Shown one piece after another: positions 1 to 9,043 of a DNA stretch of 64,000 nt (the first letter of the stretch is position 1; every line of letters begins with the position of its first letter). The stretch covers positions 744,001-808,000 of the forward strand of contig CP022114.1 of NCBI GenBank assembly GCA_002211745.1, given 5' to 3'. A program made the position numbers and the translations under genes. Under the pieces are notes generated by a model, which saw only the letters and a list, made by a program, of their open reading frames with translations, did no database searches and was not told the origin of the DNA. The stretch comes from Kluyvera genomosp. 3 (GTDB lineage: Bacteria > Pseudomonadota > Gammaproteobacteria > Enterobacterales > Enterobacteriaceae).

Positions 1-1
1 A

Positions 2-733
2 ATGCGCTGGGAACAGGACGGTTGGCCGCGTATCGGCGAGCCGCTGGGGGATGACGGCGCCGGGCAACCGGTGATGCACTGGCCGCGTCCGGCGAGCTTA
101 GCGCCGGCGGTGCCATCACAGCCGCAAACCAGCGATGATTTTGCCTCAGGCGTGCCGGGTCTACAGTGGCAGTGGCAGGCTAATCCGGATCCCCAGTGGC
201 TGCTGCCGGGCGATGGCCAATTGAATCTCCACTGCTGCGAACTTCCTTGCGGTGAAGAGAAACAATATTTCTATTGGCTGCCCAACCTGCTGCTGCAAAA
301 ATTTCCGGCCTGGCAGTTTAGCGCCGAAACCACGCTGACGCTGAACGCTGAAGCTAACGGCGATGCGGGTGGTCTGGTTATTTACGGTGAACGTTATGCC
401 GCGCTGCTGCTGGAAAAACGTGACGGGCAGCATCGACTGCTGTGGCTGACCGGCTGGATGAGCGATGCGGGCGTGGTACGCGAACGCCGCGAGGTTATTG
501 CGACGCTGGATAGCGCCACCTGCGCAATGCAGGTCGAGGTCTCTCACGGCGGCATCTGCCGCTTTGCCTGGCGTAGCGGTGAGGTGAACTGGCAGCGGGT
601 GACTCAGCCTTTCGCCGCAGGCAAAGGGAAGTGGGTTGGGGCAAAAGTGGGACTGGTAGCAGTGTCGTTAGAAAGCCAGGCGCAGCGCGGAAGCTGCTCG
701 TTTGATCACTTTGCCATCGACATTATCGGCTGA
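2..733 (+). CDS. Glycoside hydrolase family 43 enzyme, C-terminal part (5' end outside window)
   Basis: This is the last 240 or so residues of a larger protein; the reading frame is open at the left edge, so the true start lies outside the window. The first residues, with the pattern RWEQDGWPRIG, resemble the end of the GH43 beta-propeller, where beta-xylosidases carry a W-x-NGWP-x-I segment. The remainder is a beta-rich, Trp-rich domain of the size of the concanavalin-like C-terminal domain of GH43 beta-xylosidases. Such enzymes cut xylo- or arabino-oligosaccharides in the cytoplasm. The catalytic residues are outside the window, so the substrate cannot be judged. The 3' end overlaps the convergent gene on the minus strand by 28 bases. 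Confidence 0.7.
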   Translation: MRWEQDGWPRIGEPLGDDGAGQPVMHWPRPASLAPAVPSQPQTSDDFASGVPGLQWQWQANPDPQWLLPGDGQLNLHCCELPCGEEKQYFYWLPNLLLQKFPAWQFSAETTLTLNAEANGDAGGLVIYGERYAALLLEKRDGQHRLLWLTGWMSDAGVVRERREVIATLDSATCAMQVEVSHGGICRFAWRSGEVNWQRVTQPFAAGKGKWVGAKVGLVAVSLESQAQRGSCSFDHFAIDIIG

Positions 734-1148
734 TCCGGGCGTTTTTCGTCGTTCTTTTCAATTTTCAGGATGACGTTAGACGTGCGGTAATGACCATCGG
801 CGAGGCTGCGGCTAATCTCAAGCGTCGCGGTCTCCCGATTCAGGACGTGCTGATAGCAGGATTCTGTATGCGCCAGGATTTTGTCGCGTAGATGGGGTAA
901 CGCGCCATCACTTCGCACAGCGCGGCGCCGAAGATCTCTTCTTTAATTTGATAACCATAGATTTCGCGGCGATGCTGCCACTTCATTTTCACCAGCGCCG
1001 CGGGAATGGGTTCGGAAAGGCCGGAAATGCGACGCCCCTCGGCGTTTTTTTCCTCGCGCAGCGTCTGCAAATTACGCTGAAGAATGGTCTCATCACTGAG
1101 CTGTGGGCTTAACGCTATATTAGTCGCGCTAACATCGACAAGTTTCAT
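706..1148 (-). CDS. Unrecognised protein, 147 aa after one frameshift repair
   Basis: I do not recognise the family. The frame breaks near base 890 at a CCC run; adding one C joins MARYP to HLRDKILAHTES and gives a 147-residue soluble protein, rich in charged residues, ending in SMAK. There is no signal peptide or membrane segment. Its ATG lies two bases after the stop of the upstream minus-strand gene, so the two are probably translationally coupled. The 3' end runs 28 bases into the convergent glycosidase gene. Function unknown; the neighbouring pair and the divergent membrane protein may form one unit. Confidence 0.5.
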
Positions 1149-1150
1149 GC

Positions 1151-1606
1151 TCACTTATCCGTTAGATTATAAAACATTGGCGCGGTTCTTTCCTGGGTCA
1201 TTAAATTAAGCCAGATTTTATTACCGTCCTCATTTATCTCCTGAGTTTTTAACTCCATAATTTGACTTAACTCCAGCGCGGAGATCTCCCCTGAACCACC
1301 AGGTTATTTAGCATAAGTGCAAAAGCTTCAATTTTAGCGATGCGATATAATCTGTCTTTAATATGACGATCGCGTTCCTCAACCAATGGGTTACGCGATT
1401 GACCGCCGCCAATCAATATCTCGTCCTGCCACGTGGCGAGCGAGGCTTTCTCCTGCTCAGCCTGCTGGCCTGGCGGCGTATCCTTGTTTTCCGCATCTAT
1501 AGCGGCGATGCAGAAACGGGCTGGGATAAGGGTTTCAGCTATCATATAGGCGTCGTCTGTCGAATGGCTGGAGAATGTTTTTTATTATAGTGAGGTTCGT
1601 TGACAT
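1151..1606 (-). CDS. Unrecognised protein, first gene of a two-gene unit (start uncertain)
   Basis: An open frame of 92 codons starts at an internal ATG (1545) with MIAETLIPARFCIAAIDAEN. Two repairs extend it. A missing G near 1290 joins LNNLVVQ to a tail with EISALELSQIMELK that ends NLTDK just before the next gene. Removing one A from the A run near 1580 joins it to an upstream start reading MSTNLTIIK at 1606. The repaired product is about 150 residues, soluble and of no family I recognise. The upstream start faces a divergent membrane-protein gene, so the roughly 40 bases between them must hold promoter elements for both. The reconstruction, especially the start, is inference. Confidence 0.4.
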
Positions 1607-1648
1607 TAACATGACGCACTTTTAAAATCAAAAAAAGTGGAGAAAACC

Positions 1649-2158
1649 ATGAGCGGTATTATTTATTTTGTGATGGTGTTGCTGTTACTTACCGTCATTA
1701 TTTTATTTTTTATGTATGGTCAAAATAACGCACCGTCTGATACCAATAATGAAACCGTTCCCGCTCCGGCCCCCGCGCCGCTGAACAAAGACGAAGGCGA
1801 AAATCATTTTGCCGGGCTCATGAGCCGGATTACCCCTTCCTGGTACTGGCGTATTAACCACGAGTATATCGATTTTGTTCAATCGACAATTAAGCGTATG
1901 TCGACAGAGCAGCTAAAAGAAAAAGCGGGCCTGTTTGAAGCGCAGGAACGTTGCCGGAATCTCAACGGTGCCGTCTATGAGTATTACGATGAGATTAAAC
2001 GCCGCTGTCTGAAAGGCGAGCGAGTGACCGACGTCGACCCGGTGGTGCTCAGCCTGCAGCGGTGCTACGAGGAATTTGCTCAGGAGGCCTATCCCGAACT
2101 GGTGGCGTTGGTTTGGCCGGACTTCCAGCGTCCCTTTATTCGTCCCCACGATGTGTAA
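1649..2158 (+). CDS. Unrecognised inner-membrane-anchored protein, 169 aa
   Basis: The ATG at 1649 is chosen over a GTG at 1637 because GGAG sits about nine bases upstream of it. Residues 3-24 form one very hydrophobic helix (SGIIYFVMVLLLLTVIILFF), followed by a Pro/Ala-rich linker (about residues 30-50) and a charged helical domain with several Trp, Tyr and Cys residues. This suggests a single-pass protein with one soluble domain; its orientation is not clear. No family is recognised. It is divergent from the two unknown minus-strand genes and followed by yqhA, itself a membrane protein. Unlike its neighbours it reads without frameshifts. Confidence 0.6.
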   Translation: MSGIIYFVMVLLLLTVIILFFMYGQNNAPSDTNNETVPAPAPAPLNKDEGENHFAGLMSRITPSWYWRINHEYIDFVQSTIKRMSTEQLKEKAGLFEAQERCRNLNGAVYEYYDEIKRRCLKGERVTDVDPVVLSLQRCYEEFAQEAYPELVALVWPDFQRPFIRPHDV

Positions 2159-2186
2159 GCCGAAGTGTTGATATGATGTTATGTGA

Positions 2187-2723
<537 letters not shown>

Positions 2724-2727
2724 CGAT

Positions 2728-2764
2728 GTAGGCCGGACGGTGGCGCTACGCTTGTCTGGCCTAC
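2728..2764. repeat. REP element (single palindromic unit)
   Basis: GTAGGCC at 2728-2734 pairs with GGCCTAC at 2758-2764 around a GC-rich centre. This is the usual form of enterobacterial REP units and lies between the convergent genes yqhA and yghZ, the typical location. It may protect mRNA ends. Confidence 0.8.
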
Positions 2765-2787
2765 CCATTCACGTTTTCGGTACGGTC

Positions 2788-3827
2788 CTACTTATCCGAC
2801 GACGCCTGCCACAGATTTAACTGACCATCCGCCACATGCTTATCAATTTGCGCCAGCTCCTCGTGGGAGAAGTGCAGGTTTTCCAGCGCCTTCACGTTCT
2901 CTTCAATTTGCTCTGGTCGACTGGCGCCAATCAGCACCGACGTCACGCGGCTGTCTTTCAACAGCCAGCTCAAGGCCATTTGCGCCATTGATTGCCCGCG
3001 CTGTTGCGCCATATCGTTGAGTAAGCGCAGACTGCTCAGGTTGCTCTCACTCAGCATATTTTCCGTCAGGCCGCGCGCCTTTTTGCCTTCCACCTGCATC
3101 CGCGAACCTTCCGGAATGCCGTTCAGGTATTTCCCGGTTAGCAGCCCTTGCGCCAGCGGGTAAAGGCAATACAGCCCACGCCGTTGCGCTCAAGCGTATC
3201 CAGCAGTCCGCTCTTGTCGACCCAGCGGTTGAGCAGATTATAAGAAGGCTGATGAATCAGCAGCGGAATTTTCCACTCGCGCAGCAGCTCAACCATCGCC
3301 TGGGTGCGTTCGGAAGAGTAGGACGAGATACCAACGTACAGCGCTTTACCGCTTTGCACCGCCTGAGCTAACGCGCTGGCGGTCTCTTCCATTGGAGTGC
3401 GTTCATCGACGCGGTGCGAATAAAAGATATCGACGTACTCCAGCCCCATACGCTGTAGGCTTTGGTCGAGACTGGCCAGCAGATACTTACGCGAGCCGCC
3501 GGAGCCGTATGGCCCTGGCCACATGTCATAACCCGCTTTGGTTGAGATGATGAGCTCATCGCGATAACCGGCAAAATCTTCCCGTAACAGGCGGCCAAAG
3601 TTCTCCTCGGCGCTGCCCGGCGGCGGGCCGTAGTTATTCGCCAGATCGAAGTGGGTAATGCCGCAGTCAAAGGCTTTGCGCAGCAGGGCGCGCTGGTCGT
3701 CTAGCGCGTGAATATGACCAAAACTGTGCCATAGGCCGAGGGACAGCGCAGGAAGCTGTAAACCGCTGCGGCCGCAGTAGCGATACTGCATCTGTTCATA
3801 ACGGGCTGGGTTTGCTTGCCAGGCCAT
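2788..3827 (-). CDS. yghZ: L-glyceraldehyde 3-phosphate reductase, aldo-keto reductase (one frameshift)
   Basis: YghZ/Gpr reduces L-glyceraldehyde 3-phosphate and methylglyoxal-type carbonyls with NADPH in the cytoplasm. The protein starts MAWQANPARYEQMQYRYCG at 3827 and has the aldo-keto reductase barrel features: D-x-A-x-x-Y near residue 60 (DLANNYG) and STKAGYDMW with the catalytic Lys. The frame breaks near 3160, where the read has ACCCGC and the family sequence FTPLAQGLLTGKY needs one more C. With that base the protein is 346 residues, the same as E. coli YghZ. The break is almost certainly a sequencing error. The neighbours yqhA and yghW are those of E. coli. Confidence 0.9.
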
Positions 3828-4017
3828 AACATCTCCTTCTCTTATTTTTGAAACGCTGTTTCCAGAATACTTGCTTTGCGTATGAATGCCCGTCGGCGCG
3901 ATCACAGTGCCGGGAATTGGCTGAAGGCTTCCTCTTCAGGATTCTCGTTTAAATAGCGCTAGCCAGCGCTCAAATAATCGCTATATAATTTTATATATAA
4001 CGATTGAGGGGACACAG

Positions 4018-4308
4018 ATGGATAACCATTTTGGCAAAGGGTTGATGGCGGGGCTGCAGGCGTCTTATGCCGATAGCGCGCAAAAGGTGATTGGTTTTTG
4101 CGCCGACTATAAACGCGGCTTTGTGCTGGGCTTTTCGCACCGAATGTTTGAGAGGACCGGCGACCGGCAGCTCAGCGCCTGGGAAGCGGGGATTCTGACG
4201 CGGCGCTACGGGCTGGATAAAGAAATGGTGATGGACTTCTTTAAAGAGCATGACTCCAGCACGACCGTTCGCTACTTTATGGCGGGATACCGGCTGGAAG
4301 GGCAATAA
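4018..4308 (+). CDS. yghW: YghW, DUF2623 protein, 96 aa
   Basis: The sequence [20 protein letters not shown], with later motifs [12 protein letters not shown] and [12 protein letters not shown], is clearly E. coli YghW (DUF2623). It is a small soluble protein of unknown function. AGGGG lies nine bases before the ATG. In E. coli yghW stands next to the hydrogenase-2 gene hybO; here the next gene is yghU, so the whole hyb operon is absent from this position. An AT-rich TATATAAT-like stretch about 30 bases upstream could be its promoter. Confidence 0.88.
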   Translation: MDNHFGKGLMAGLQASYADSAQKVIGFCADYKRGFVLGFSHRMFERTGDRQLSAWEAGILTRRYGLDKEMVMDFFKEHDSSTTVRYFMAGYRLEGQ

Positions 4309-4309
4309 A

Positions 4310-4330
4310 ACCGGGCGCCAGGCACCCGGT
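4310..4330. terminator. Hairpin between convergent yghW and yghU
   Basis: Bases 4310-4319 pair with 4321-4330 (ACCGGG...CCCGGT with one internal mismatch). It lies two bases after the yghW stop and before the yghU stop, so it can end transcription from both sides, although no long T run follows. Confidence 0.5.
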
Positions 4331-4341
4331 CAATCAAGCCA

Positions 4342-5206
4342 TTACTGCTGACGCTTATCTTCCGTATTGGTGTCAAAATCGCTGGCGGCATGACGTTCGT
4401 GCAGCTGCTCATTCAACGGACCATTGGTACGGTTGACAATACGGCCGCGCTTCACGCCCGGACGGCTGGCGATATCCTGCGCCCAGCGCAGCACGTTTTT
4501 GTAGCTTCCCGCATCAAGGAATTCCGCCGCGCCGTAGACGTTGCCGAGCACAACGTTGCCATACCATGGCCAGATGGCGATATCGGCGATGGTGTACTCT
4601 TCCCCAGCCACGTAGCGCCCGCGTGCCAGCTGTTTGTCCAGCACGTCCAGTTGACGTTTGGCTTCCATGGTGAAGCGGTCAATCGCGTACTCAATCTTCA
4701 CCGGCGCGTAGTTATAAAAGTGACCAAAACCGCCGCCGAGGAACGGGGCTGAGCCCTGTAGCCAGAATAGCCAGTTCAACGTTTCGGTGCGCCCGGCCGG
4801 ATCTTTGGGCAGGAAATGGCCAAATTTTTCCGCCAGATAGAGCAGGATGTTGCCGGACTCAAACACGCGGGTTGGCGGCGTGGTGGAGTGGTCGCTCAAT
4901 GCCGGAATCTTCGAGTTTGGGTTCACTTCTACAAAGCCGCTGGAGAACTGATCGCCTTCGCCAATGCGAATAAGCCACGCGTCGTACTCCGCTTCCGTGA
5001 CGCCTGCCGCCAGCAGTTCTTCGAGCATAATCGTGACTTTCTGGCCGTTTGGCGTGCCAAGGGAGTAAAGCTGGAGGAATGCTGGCCTACCGGAAGCGCT
5101 TGTTCATGAGTGGCACCGGAAATCGGGCGGTTGATATTGGCAAATGCGCCGCCGTTGTTTTGCTTCCATTCCCAGACTTTGGGGGCTGATAGGTGTTCTC
5201 TGACAT
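4342..5206 (-). CDS. yghU: YghU, glutathione S-transferase-like disulfide reductase (two frameshifts)
   Basis: YghU is a cytosolic Nu-class GST homologue that binds two glutathiones and has disulfide-bond reductase activity. The start is the ATG at 5206 (MSENTYQP). A missing C at the CCCCC run near 5183 restores QPPKVWEWK, and a missing C near 5085 restores HSLQLYSLGTPNGQKVTIMLEELL, the thioredoxin-fold core. The repaired length, 288 residues, equals E. coli YghU. The C-terminal helical domain has WLFWLQG and the GFGHFYNYAPVKIEYA segment. In E. coli yghU adjoins gss as here, fitting a shared role in glutathione metabolism. Confidence 0.88.
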
Positions 5207-5425
5207 AATCGCTCGCCTTATTTTGATGATGTGTTGAGGTAGTGAAGTTTAGCAGCTTCAGGCAAACACTCGGGCTGCCCACGCGCTGATGACGCCATTT
5301 TTCAGATGAATATTTTTCCCGATAAGGGCCATCCTCGCATACACGGGTGTATGATTAATCCACTTTTGTTGGATTAATTTCAACGTGCGAGCGAGAAAAT
5401 CGCACGCGATGTTTGAGGACGGTTC

Positions 5426-7291
5426 ATGAGCAAGGGAAGTACCAATAGTGACGCCCCATTTGGCACGTTGTTGGGGTATGCGCCGGGCGGCGTAGCGATT
5501 TACTCTTCAAATTACAGCAGCTTAAAACCAGGTGATATGCCTGACGACGCTTCGTTTCGTAGCTACATCGATAACGAATATATGGGCCACAAGTGGCAGT
5601 GCGTCGAGTTTGCCCGCCGCTTTCTGTTCATCAACTACGGATTTGTCTTCACCGATGTGAGTATGGCCTACGAGATCTTCTCTCTGCGCTATCTGCGTCA
5701 GGTGGTGAACGACGCCATTCTCCCGCTGCAGGCTTTTGCTAATGGTTCCCGTCGCGCGCCGCTCGTCGGCTCTTTGCTTATCTGGCAGAAGGGCGGCGAG
5801 TTTAATGAAACCGGCCACGTGGCGGTGATTACCCAACTGCTGGGCAACAAGGTGCGTATCGCCGAGCAGAACGTGCTGCACTCGGCGTTGCCGGCGGGCC
5901 AGCAGTGGACCCGCGAGCTTACGTTAGAGGTGAAAGACGGCCACTACACGCTACATGATACCTTCGATGACACCACCATTCTTGGCTGGATGATCCAGAC
6001 TGACGATGCGCGTTACAGCCTGCCGCAGCCGGCGATTGCCGGTGAAGCGCTGAAGCTGGGCGGAGCGCGTCTGGAGAATAACGGTCAGTTTGAGGGCAAA
6101 TGGCTCGACGAAAAAGATTCACTCCAGCAGGCGTATATCGCCGCCAACGGTCATGTGATTAACGGCGATCCGTATCAGTATTTCACCATGACCGAGAGCG
6201 CAGAGCAGGAGCTGATTAAAGCGACCAACGAGATGCACCTGATGTATCTCCACGCCACCGACAAAGTGATGCGTGATGACAACCTGCTGGCGCTGTTTGA
6301 TATTCCTAAAATCCTCTGGCCGCGTCTGCGCCTTTCGTGGCAGCGTCGTCGCCACGATATGATCACCGGGCGCATGGATTTCTGCATGGACGAGCGCGGG
6401 CTGAAGGTCTACGAGTACAACGCCGATTCCGCCTCCTGCCACACCGAAGGCGGCCTGATTCTCGAACAGTGGCTGAAAACCGGCTATCGCGGCAACGGCC
6501 ACAACCCGGCGGAAGACCTGCTGGGCGAGCTGGTGGGCGCGTGGAAACACAGCCAGGCAAGGCCGTTCGTGCACATCATGCAGGACAACGATCTGGAAGA
6601 AAATTACCACGCCCAGTTTATGCAGCGCGCCCTTGAGCAGGCGGGCTTCGAGAGCAAAATTCTCTACGGCCTCGACGAGCTGCGCTGGGATGCTGCCGGT
6701 CAGCTGATTGATGGCGACGGTCGTCTGGTGAACTGCGTGTGGAAAACCTGGGCGTGGGAAACGGCGATTGAGCAGGTGCGCGAGGTGGATGAAGACGAAT
6801 ACGCCGCTGTGCCGATTCGTACCGGTCACCCGGATAACGAAGTGCGCCTGATTGACGTGCTGCTGCGCCCGGAAGTGATGGTCTTCGAGCCGCTGTGGAC
6901 GGTGATTCCCGGCAACAAAGCCATTCTCCCGGTGCTGTGGTCGCTGTTCCCGAACCATCCGTATCTGCTGGATACCGACTTTGAGGTGAGCGAGCATCTG
7001 GCCAAAACCGGCTATGCCATCAAGCCGATTTCCGGGCGTTGCGGCAGCAATATCGATCTGGTCAGCGGCCACGATCAGCTACTGGATCAAACCAGCGGTA
7101 AATTTACTGACCGGAAAAATATTTACCAGCAGCTTTGGTGCTTGCCAAACGTGGCGGGAAAATATATTCAGGTATGTACCTTTACCGTCGGCGGTAACTA
7201 CGGCGGCACCTGCCTGCGCGGCGATGCTTCTCTGGTGATTAAAAAAGAGAGCGATATCGAACCGCTGGTGGTGATTAAAGATAAAAAATAG
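5426..7291 (+). CDS. gss: Bifunctional glutathionylspermidine synthetase/amidase
   Basis: Gss joins glutathione to spermidine using ATP (C-terminal domain) and hydrolyses the product (N-terminal domain). The reading frame is intact over 621 residues, against 619 in E. coli. The N-terminal CHAP/NlpC-P60-like amidase keeps catalytic Cys59 (HKWQCVEF) and His131 (ETGHVAVI). The ATP-grasp synthetase fills about residues 205-620, with GRMDFCMDERGLKVYEYNAD and the glycine-rich VGGNYGGTCLRG near the end. The start ATG follows GAGGAC. It is divergent from yghU, another glutathione gene. A REP element overlaps its stop codon. Confidence 0.95.
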   Translation: MSKGSTNSDAPFGTLLGYAPGGVAIYSSNYSSLKPGDMPDDASFRSYIDNEYMGHKWQCVEFARRFLFINYGFVFTDVSMAYEIFSLRYLRQVVNDAILPLQAFANGSRRAPLVGSLLIWQKGGEFNETGHVAVITQLLGNKVRIAEQNVLHSALPAGQQWTRELTLEVKDGHYTLHDTFDDTTILGWMIQTDDARYSLPQPAIAGEALKLGGARLENNGQFEGKWLDEKDSLQQAYIAANGHVINGDPYQYFTMTESAEQELIKATNEMHLMYLHATDKVMRDDNLLALFDIPKILWPRLRLSWQRRRHDMITGRMDFCMDERGLKVYEYNADSASCHTEGGLILEQWLKTGYRGNGHNPAEDLLGELVGAWKHSQARPFVHIMQDNDLEENYHAQFMQRALEQAGFESKILYGLDELRWDAAGQLIDGDGRLVNCVWKTWAWETAIEQVREVDEDEYAAVPIRTGHPDNEVRLIDVLLRPEVMVFEPLWTVIPGNKAILPVLWSLFPNHPYLLDTDFEVSEHLAKTGYAIKPISGRCGSNIDLVSGHDQLLDQTSGKFTDRKNIYQQLWCLPNVAGKYIQVCTFTVGGNYGGTCLRGDASLVIKKESDIEPLVVIKDKK

Positions 7292-7368
7292 TAGGCCGGA
7301 TAAGACGGATCCGCCATCCGGCAATCTGTGTCGGGTTGCCTGATGGCGCTTCGCTAATCAGGTCTATG
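7291..7368. repeat. REP/BIME element after gss
   Basis: Two palindromic units are visible. GCCGGAT...ATCCGGC spans about 7294-7322, and CCTGAT...ATCAGG spans about 7339-7362 around a GGCGCTTCGCT core. Together with the leading GTAG this is a typical enterobacterial BIME at the end of a gene. Confidence 0.75.
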
Positions 7369-7418
7369 TAAAGAAAGTCTGCAACAAACACAACAACAAG
7401 ACAGAAAAGGAAAAAAAT

Positions 7419-8599
7419 ATGCACGATCGGCGACTCGCCGCGCGCGCGGGGAACTCAAACCCTCCGCCGTCCGCGAACTCCTCAAGCACAGTAAACTGCC
7501 CGGCGTGATTTCTCTCGGCGGCGGTATTCCGGCGCCGGAGCTTTTTGATACCGAAGGGCTGGAGCTGGCGGTGCAGAAGGTGATGAGCGAACGCTTTAAC
7601 GATGCGTTCCAGTACGGGCTGACCGAAGGCTACCCGCCGCTGCGCCAGGCCGTGAGCGAACTGTGTCAGGCGCGCGGCGTGGCCTGTCAGGCAAGCCATG
7701 TTTATATCACCTCAGGCTCGCAGCAGTCGCTGGATATCGTTGCCCGCACGCTGCTCGATCCGGGTGATACCATTGTCGTTGAGCGCCCAACCTACCTCGC
7801 GGCGTTGCAGGTGTTTCAACTGGCGCAGGCCAACATCCTGAGCGTCGATACCGACGATAACGGCATGCTGGTAGAACAGCTCGCTGAGCTGCTGACCACC
7901 ACGCGTGTTAAAGCCGTTTATCTGGTGCCAACCTTCGGTAATCCTGGCGGTAAAACGTTGAGCGACGATCGTCGTCGCCGTCTGGTGGAGCTGGCGAAGC
8001 AGCATGACGTGGTGATTATTGAAGACGATCCCTACGGTGAAATCAGCTTTACCGATGAAGTGCAGCGTCCGCTGTATCAGCATGCGGTGGAATTAGGCTG
8101 TGAAGATCAGGTGGTCTATACCTCGACCTTCTCCAAAATTCTGGCGCCGGGCATGCGTATTGGCTGGATCGTGATGCCGGACTGGCTGGCGCAACAGACG
8201 GTGATCGTCAAGCAGGCCGCCGATCTGCACACCAATATGCTGTCGCAGGTGATTACCGCTGAATACCTGAGCCTGGGCCGTCTGGAAAACCAGATTGCGC
8301 TCATCCGCGAAGACTACCGTAAGAAGTGCGAGGCGCTGGCCGACGCGCTGGAAAGCCGTCTGGGCGAGCATCTTGAGTTCAGCCGTCCGAAAGGGGGGAT
8401 GTTCCTGTGGGCGCGTTTCCGTTATCCGTTCGATACCATGAAGTGGCTGGAGAAAACGCTGGAAAATGGCGTGGTGTACGTGCCGGGTGAAGCGTTCTAT
8501 AACGACAATCCGGATACCCGCACGCTGCGTTTATCCTACTCGACGGTGTCGCTGGAAGGTCTGCAAACCGCCGTTGAGCGTCTGGCGAAGTCGCTGTAA
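7419..8599 (+). CDS. PLP-dependent fold-type I aminotransferase (one frameshift)
   Basis: The protein is a class I/II aminotransferase of the group that includes 2-aminoadipate (LysN-like) and MocR-type domains, but it has no DNA-binding domain. Features are VISLGGGIPAPELFD near residue 35, YVTSGSQQSLD-type PLP phosphate motif (YITSGSQQSLD), the Asp of IIEDDPYGE, the PLP lysine in TFSKILAPGMRIGWI, and the C-terminal arginine in TLRLSYS. The ATG at 7419 gives MHDRRLAARAG; one missing G near 7451 then joins GELKPSAVRELLKHS, for 393 residues. It stands alone between gss and the small membrane ORF. The substrate cannot be told from sequence. Confidence 0.82.
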
Positions 8600-8607
8600 T
8601 GCTTTTT

Positions 8608-8636
8608 CGTTCCGCGCCGCCTTCTGGCGCGGAACG
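8608..8636. terminator. 11-bp GC hairpin after the aminotransferase gene
   Basis: CGTTCCGCGCC at 8608-8618 pairs perfectly with GGCGCGGAACG at 8626-8636, loop GCCTTCT. It lies nine bases past the aminotransferase stop and 12 bases past the stop of the small minus-strand ORF, so it may end both transcripts. No T run follows on either strand. Confidence 0.5.
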
Positions 8637-8648
8637 TCCTCCACGGAT

Positions 8649-8738
8649 TTATTCCGTTTCCGCAATTCTGTCGTCAAGCCAGATCAGCATCAGCGATGCT
8701 AAAAAGGCGACGGTGACGGTGCCAATAAATAACCACAT
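8649..8738 (-). CDS. Putative 29-residue single-helix membrane protein
   Basis: This minus-strand ORF begins with ATG at 8738 and ends with TAA. TGAGGT lies about eight bases upstream, a good ribosome site. The product MWLFIGTVTVAFLASLMLI is followed by WLDDRIAETE: one hydrophobic helix (residues 1-20) and a short acidic tail, the layout of enterobacterial small membrane proteins such as CydX. I do not recognise a homologue. It is convergent with the aminotransferase gene and divergent from the YdeP-like gene. The call rests on the ribosome site, the helix and the hairpin just past the stop. Confidence 0.5.
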   Translation of the reverse strand: MWLFIGTVTVAFLASLMLIWLDDRIAETE

Positions 8739-8913
8739 CAGAACTACCTCAGCTTATTGTTCTTATTATTCTGCTGTTCACTACCGCTTTCGCTTGATTC
8801 ATAGCTGACATCGCAGGGTCCGATTAAAAAACAAAGGTGAAAAATAAGAGGTTGTTCGTATCAGATCAACCCTATTTTTCGTGTGGCGGTGGCGCATGAG
8901 AGGGAATCGCTAT

Positions 8914-9043
8914 GCTCCCTGAGGGAGCCGCAGACTAATCCGTACAGCGTAGAGCCGCTGTACCTCGTGAAGAGGAAATCTTTGCTGAAGAGAAATTGCT
9001 ACCGTATTCGCTATTGAAATTGCGTACAGAATAAGCGGTAAAA
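8914..9043 (+). promoter_or_regulatory. Structured leader of the YdeP-like gene, class unknown
   Basis: Three hairpins follow one another: GCTCCC-TGA-GGGAGC (8914-8928), GTACAGC (8942-8948) with GCTGTAC (8957-8963), and CCTC-GTGAA-GAGG (8963-8975). GTACAG recurs at 9024-9029, 15 bases before the ATG, and could pair with CTGTAC at 8958-8963 instead, giving two exclusive folds. The ribosome site before the ATG is weak (AAGCGG). It does not match the molybdenum-cofactor, yybP-ykoY or guanidine riboswitch patterns I know. The regulatory role is inference. Confidence 0.4.

Noticed and set aside
161-547. 128-codon minus-strand frame inside the GH43 gene, and many like it elsewhere
   Set aside because: Shadow frames on the opposite strand of GC-rich coding sequence; no ribosome sites or family features.
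8914-9043. Molybdenum cofactor, yybP-ykoY or guanidine riboswitch
   Set aside because: The YdeP-like gene suggested a Moco element, but the conserved bases of these classes as I know them are not found; kept as an unclassified leader.
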